From NCBI RefSeq assembly GCF_902489365.1, contig NZ_CABTZR010000084.1, positions 1 through 8,515 on the forward strand: DNA of 8,515 nt, written 5' to 3'. This DNA comes from an uncultured Corynebacterium sp. GTDB lineage: Bacteria > Actinomycetota > Actinomycetes > Mycobacteriales > Mycobacteriaceae. Numbering within the stretch: position 1 is the first letter of the stretch; each line of letters opens with the position of its first letter. Below are positions 5,370 to 8,515 of the stretch, piece after piece. A program made the translations under genes and the position numbers. Under the pieces are notes generated by a model, which was not told the DNA's origin, made no database searches, and was given only the letters and a program-made list of their open reading frames with translations.

Positions 5370-6296
5370 ATGCTGCGCTATATCGGGCGCCGAGTGCTCC
5401 AGATGATTCCGGTGTTCTTCGGAGCTACCTTGCTCATCTACGCGCTCGTCTTCTTGATGCCCGGCGACCCTGTCGAAGCCCTCGGCGGTGACCGCGGCCT
5501 TACCGAGGCCGCCCGCGCCCGCATCGAGGCGGAATACAACCTCGACAAGCCGTTCATCATTCAGTATCTGCTCTATATCAAGGGCATCTTCATGCTGGAC
5601 TTCGGTACGACCTTCTCCGGGGTTCCCGTAACCCAGGTGATGGCTAACGCCTTCCCGGTCACGGTGAAGCTGACCGTCATGGCCATTATCTTTGAGTCCG
5701 TCTTCGGCATCCTCTTCGGTGTCTTCGCCGGTATGCGCCGCGGCGGCTTCTTCGATTCCACCGTGTTGGTCATCTCCCTGCTCGTCATCGCGGTGCCTTC
5801 CTTCGTCATCGGCTTTGTCTTCCAGTACCTCGTGGGCATTAAGTGGGGCATCTTGCCGGTTACCGTCGGCGCTAACGCCACCGTAAAGTCCCTCCTCATG
5901 CCGGCCATGGTGCTCGGCGCGCTCTCCTTGGCGTACGTCATCCGCCTGACCCGTCAGTCCGTGGCGGAGAACCTGCGCGCCGATTACGTGCGCACCGCCC
6001 GCGCCAAGGGTCTGTCCAACGGCGCGGTGACCCGTCGCCACGTGCTGCGCAATTCGCTGATTCCCGTGGCCACCTTCATCGGCGCCGATATCGGCGCACT
6101 CATGACCGGCGCCATCGTGACCGAGGGCATCTTCGGCATCAACGGCGTCGGCGGCACCATGTACCAGGCCATTCTGCGTGGTGAGCCGACCACAATCGTC
6201 TCCTTCACCACGGTGTTGGTGATCATCTACATCATCGCCAACCTGCTCGTTGACCTCCTGTACGCCGTACTTGATCCGAGGATCCGCTATGCCTAA
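5370..6296 (+). CDS. dppB: Peptide ABC transporter permease, DppB/OppB type
   Basis: This is one of the two channel subunits of the peptide importer. The 308-residue product begins with MLRYIGRRVLQMIPVFFGAT, the classic DppB N-terminus leading into membrane helix 1 (about 10-30). The conserved extracytoplasmic segment with PGDP (31-34) and EYNLDKP follows. Four or five further helices lie at about 97-120, 131-155, 174-194, 235-255 and 277-301. The ATPase-docking EAA loop reads RADYVRTARAKG and continues to LRNSLIPV (203-233). It ends in LDPRIRYA, the usual C-terminus of the family. AAAGGA (5357-5362) lies 7 nt before the ATG. The stop codon overlaps dppC by 8 nt. Subtype B is clear from sequence and position; the dipeptide versus oligopeptide label is conventional. 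Confidence 0.93.
   Translation: MLRYIGRRVLQMIPVFFGATLLIYALVFLMPGDPVEALGGDRGLTEAARARIEAEYNLDKPFIIQYLLYIKGIFMLDFGTTFSGVPVTQVMANAFPVTVKLTVMAIIFESVFGILFGVFAGMRRGGFFDSTVLVISLLVIAVPSFVIGFVFQYLVGIKWGILPVTVGANATVKSLLMPAMVLGALSLAYVIRLTRQSVAENLRADYVRTARAKGLSNGAVTRRHVLRNSLIPVATFIGADIGALMTGAIVTEGIFGINGVGGTMYQAILRGEPTTIVSFTTVLVIIYIIANLLVDLLYAVLDPRIRYA
6278..6282 (+). promoter_or_regulatory. RBS deciding the dppC start
   Basis: GAGGA inside the end of dppB lies 6 nt before the ATG at 6289. This supports ATG 6289 over the upstream in-frame ATG at 6250, and it creates an 8-nt overlap with dppB that favours translational coupling. Confidence 0.6.
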
Positions 6297-7248
6297 TTTC
6301 GAGAAAACTACTCCCTACCCGGGCCAAGAGCACTTCGTCTCGGAAACCGATGAAACGGGTCTCGGCGCGGTCGATGCCGTCAAGGACGAGTCCGCGCCTT
6401 CTTCCCAGTGGGGCGAGGCATGGCGCTACCTGCGCCGTCGCCCACTGTTCTGGGTCGCCGCCGTGATGATTCTCGTGGCCATCCTCCTGGCCATCGCACC
6501 AGGTCTCTTCACTAGCACCGACCCGCGCCTGTGCGAGCTGTCCAAGTCCCTCGCCCCCGCCGAGCCCGGCCACCCCTTCGGATTCAACCGCCAAGGCTGC
6601 GATATCTACGCCCGCGTGATTTACGGTGCGCGCGCGTCGGTAGCCGTCGGCGTCCTCACCACGCTGCTCGTCGTGGTGCTCGGTTCAATGATCGGCGCTA
6701 TCGCCGGTTTCTTCGGCGGCTGGATCGACTCTGTTCTCTCCCGCATCACCGACATTTTCTTCGCTATCCCGCTGGTGCTCGCCGCCATCGTGGTCATGCA
6801 GATGTTCAAGGAGCACCGCACCATCATCACGGTGGTCTTGGTGCTCGGCCTCTTCGGCTGGGTCTCCATCGCCCGCATCACGCGCGGTGCGGTGGTCTCC
6901 ATCAAGAACGAGGAATTCGTGCAATCCGCGCGCTCCATCGGTGCGTCGAGCTGGCGCATCCTGTTTAGCCACATCCTGCCGAACGCGGCCGCGCCCATCA
7001 TCTCCTACGCCACCGTGGCGCTGGGTACCTACATCGTCGCCGAGGCCACCCTGTCCTTCCTGGGCATCGGCTTGCCGCCGACGTTCGTGTCCTGGGGCGG
7101 AGACATTTCCGACGCGCAGGCTTCCCTGCGCGTCGCTCCGGCAGTCCTGTTCTACCCGGCGGGCGCTTTGGGCCTGACCGTGTTGAGCTTCATCATGATG
7201 GGTGACGTCGTCCGCGATGCACTCGATCCGAAGGCGAGGAAGCGTTAA
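6289..7248 (+). CDS. dppC: Peptide ABC transporter permease, DppC/OppC type
   Basis: This second channel subunit pairs with DppB. The 319-residue product has a long polar cytoplasmic N-terminus (1-45), then the OppC_N segment RYLRRRPLFWVAAVMILVAI (helix 1, about 53-72). The diagnostic HPFGFNRQGCDIYARVIYGAR (starting at 95) matches the family pattern of HPxGTDxxGRDxxSRxxxGxR. Further helices lie at about 115-141, 154-172, 178-197, 232-258 and 287-306. The EAA loop is NEEFVQSARSIGASSWRILFSHILPN (207-232), and the protein ends in DALDPKARKR. Two cysteines, C82 and C104, flank the extracytoplasmic segment and could form a disulfide; this is inference. ATG 6289 is used because of its GAGGA. The TAA overlaps the next ATG as TAATG. 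Confidence 0.93.
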   Translation: MPNFEKTTPYPGQEHFVSETDETGLGAVDAVKDESAPSSQWGEAWRYLRRRPLFWVAAVMILVAILLAIAPGLFTSTDPRLCELSKSLAPAEPGHPFGFNRQGCDIYARVIYGARASVAVGVLTTLLVVVLGSMIGAIAGFFGGWIDSVLSRITDIFFAIPLVLAAIVVMQMFKEHRTIITVVLVLGLFGWVSIARITRGAVVSIKNEEFVQSARSIGASSWRILFSHILPNAAAPIISYATVALGTYIVAEATLSFLGIGLPPTFVSWGGDISDAQASLRVAPAVLFYPAGALGLTVLSFIMMGDVVRDALDPKARKR

Positions 7249-8515
7249 TGACTAACCCACTTCTTGAAATGAAGGACGTCCATATCTCCTTCACCACCTC
7301 CACCGGTGTGGTTGAGGCAGTGCGTGGCGTCAACATGTCCATTTACCCGGGCCAGTCCGTGGCCATTGTGGGCGAGTCCGGTTCTGGTAAGTCCACCACG
7401 GCGATGTCCATCCTTGGCTTGCTGCCGGGCACCGGCAAGGTCACCGGCGGCCAGATCCTCTTTGAGGGCGAGGACATCACTCACTACAACAACAAGCAAT
7501 TCGAATCGCTGCGCGGTGACAAGATTGGCCTGGTCCCACAGGATCCGATGTCCAACCTCAACCCGGTGTGGCGCATCGGCACGCAGGTCGAGGAATCCCT
7601 CAAAGCTAACAACGTCGTGGAGGGCTCCGAGCGCCACAAGCGCGTCGTCGAGCTGCTGGAAGAGGCCGGGCTTCCCGACGCCGAACGCCGCGCCAAGCAG
7701 TACCCTCACGAGTTCTCCGGCGGTATGCGCCAGCGCGCGCTCATCGCGATCGGTCTGGCCGCACGCCCGAAGCTGCTCATCGCCGACGAACCCACCTCCG
7801 CCCTCGACGTGACGGTGCAGAAAACCATCCTGGATCACCTGGAGCACCTCACCGAAGAGCTGGGTAACGCAGTGCTCTTCATTACCCACGACCTCGGTCT
7901 GGCAGCCGAGCGCGCCGAACATCTCATCGTGATGCACCGCGGCCGCATCGTGGAGTCGGGCCCGTCGCGCGAGATTCTGCGCTCCCCGCAGCACCCTTAC
8001 ACCCGCCGCCTTGTCAAGGCCGCCCCTTCCCTCGCCTCCTCCCGCATCCGCGCGGCCAAGGAAGCTGGTGTGGAGGCCAAGGAGCTGAAGTCGGGTGAGG
8101 CGATCGGCGCCGCCTCCGAGTCTGGTTCCACCGCTGCAAATTCCGCTGAAGGTTCATCTTCTGCGGCTCAGGCCCCGGTCATCTCGGTGCGCAACCTCAC
8201 CAAGGAATTCGATATCCGCGGCCAGCGCGGCGGCAAGAAGCTACTGAAGGCCGTCGACGATGTCTCCTTCGACATCCGCCGCGGTACCACCCTGGCGCTG
8301 GTGGGCGAGTCCGGTTCCGGCAAGTCCACAGTGGCCAACATGGTGCTGGGCTTGCTGGAGCCGACCTCCGGCACCATCGAGTTCGAAGGCCGCGATACGT
8401 CGACGTTATCGAAGCAGGAACTGTTCAAGCTCCGCCGCAAGATGCAGGTGGTCTTCCAGAACCCCTATGGCTCACTGGATCCGATGTACTCGATTTACAA
8501 GTGCATCGAGGAACC
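7248..8515 (+). CDS. dppD: Peptide ABC transporter double ATPase, DppD-DppF fusion (3' end outside window)
   Basis: This is the energising subunit; it carries both nucleotide-binding domains in one chain. GAGGA (7236-7240) lies 7 nt before the ATG, which overlaps the dppC stop by 1 nt. Domain 1 is complete: Walker A GESGSGKS (42-49), Q-loop Q98, signature SGGMRQR (157-163), Walker B LLIADEP (D180, E181), H-loop H214, and the oligopeptide-family C-terminal HPYTRRL motif (249-255). A linker of about 48 residues, rich in Ala, Ser, Glu and Gly, follows (263-310). Domain 2 has Walker A GESGSGKS (353-360) and Q-loop Q404, and the window ends at residue 422 before its signature and Walker B. The DNA of the two Walker A regions is nearly identical. 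Such fusions are common in Actinobacteria; as I recall, M. tuberculosis DppD is also a double-domain protein. Truncation is at the window edge only. Confidence 0.93.
   Translation, partial: MTNPLLEMKDVHISFTTSTGVVEAVRGVNMSIYPGQSVAIVGESGSGKSTTAMSILGLLPGTGKVTGGQILFEGEDITHYNNKQFESLRGDKIGLVPQDPMSNLNPVWRIGTQVEESLKANNVVEGSERHKRVVELLEEAGLPDAERRAKQYPHEFSGGMRQRALIAIGLAARPKLLIADEPTSALDVTVQKTILDHLEHLTEELGNAVLFITHDLGLAAERAEHLIVMHRGRIVESGPSREILRSPQHPYTRRLVKAAPSLASSRIRAAKEAGVEAKELKSGEAIGAASESGSTAANSAEGSSSAAQAPVISVRNLTKEFDIRGQRGGKKLLKAVDDVSFDIRRGTTLALVGESGSGKSTVANMVLGLLEPTSGTIEFEGRDTSTLSKQELFKLRRKMQVVFQNPYGSLDPMYSIYKCIEE

Noticed and set aside
5310..6041. Minus-strand open frame opposite dppB
   Set aside because: The His/Asp/Glu/Gly-rich translation is typical of antisense high-GC coding. 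dppB on the plus strand explains the region.

Overview
The window looks like chromosomal DNA of a Corynebacterium. The evidence is high-GC coding with C- or G-ending codons, a membrane-tailed HAD-IB phosphatase, and a set of genes that, as I recall it, sits together in mycobacteria (Rv3661, Rv3662c, dppABCD, Rv3669, Rv3670/ephE). The species cannot be named from the sequence alone. I see no rRNA, tRNA, CRISPR array, insertion sequence or prophage. This is a conserved, mostly ordinary actinobacterial region, and I found no clear undescribed system in it.

Layout. Positions 1-244 are a leader region with two tandem GC hairpins and two possible mini-ORFs. A HAD-IB phosphatase with a C-terminal membrane anchor (245-1060, +) converges on a degenerate Fic-like conserved protein (1057-1740, -), and the two share a palindromic CTAG stop. 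A short divergent intergenic region follows. Next come a two-helix 'holin-like' membrane protein (1851-2345, +), a hairpin, and an EphE-like alpha/beta hydrolase (2446-3348, +) that appears to lack its catalytic histidine, ended by a strong terminator.

From 3349 to the right edge is a peptide ABC transporter operon in the order dppA-dppB-dppC-dppDF. A separate promoter region precedes the lipoprotein gene dppA (3570-5171). A 10-bp-stem hairpin lies between dppA and dppB, and a second promoter-like region with a dyad precedes dppB (5370-6296). dppC (6289-7248) and the double-ATPase gene (from 7248) overlap their upstream neighbours by 8 nt and 1 nt and are probably translationally coupled. The ATPase gene is cut by the window end inside its second nucleotide-binding domain.

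How they work together. DppA would capture oligopeptides (or haem, as reported for the mycobacterial homologue) outside the membrane. DppB and DppC form the channel, and the fused ATPase supplies both nucleotide-binding domains. The inter-cistronic hairpin would favour excess binding protein over permease. The phosphatase, Fic-like protein, holin-like protein and hydrolase have no demonstrated link to transport; their association is positional. The most interesting points are the apparently dead hydrolase, the degenerate Fic-like protein, the tandem hairpins with a shared loop at the left edge, and the dyad in front of dppB.
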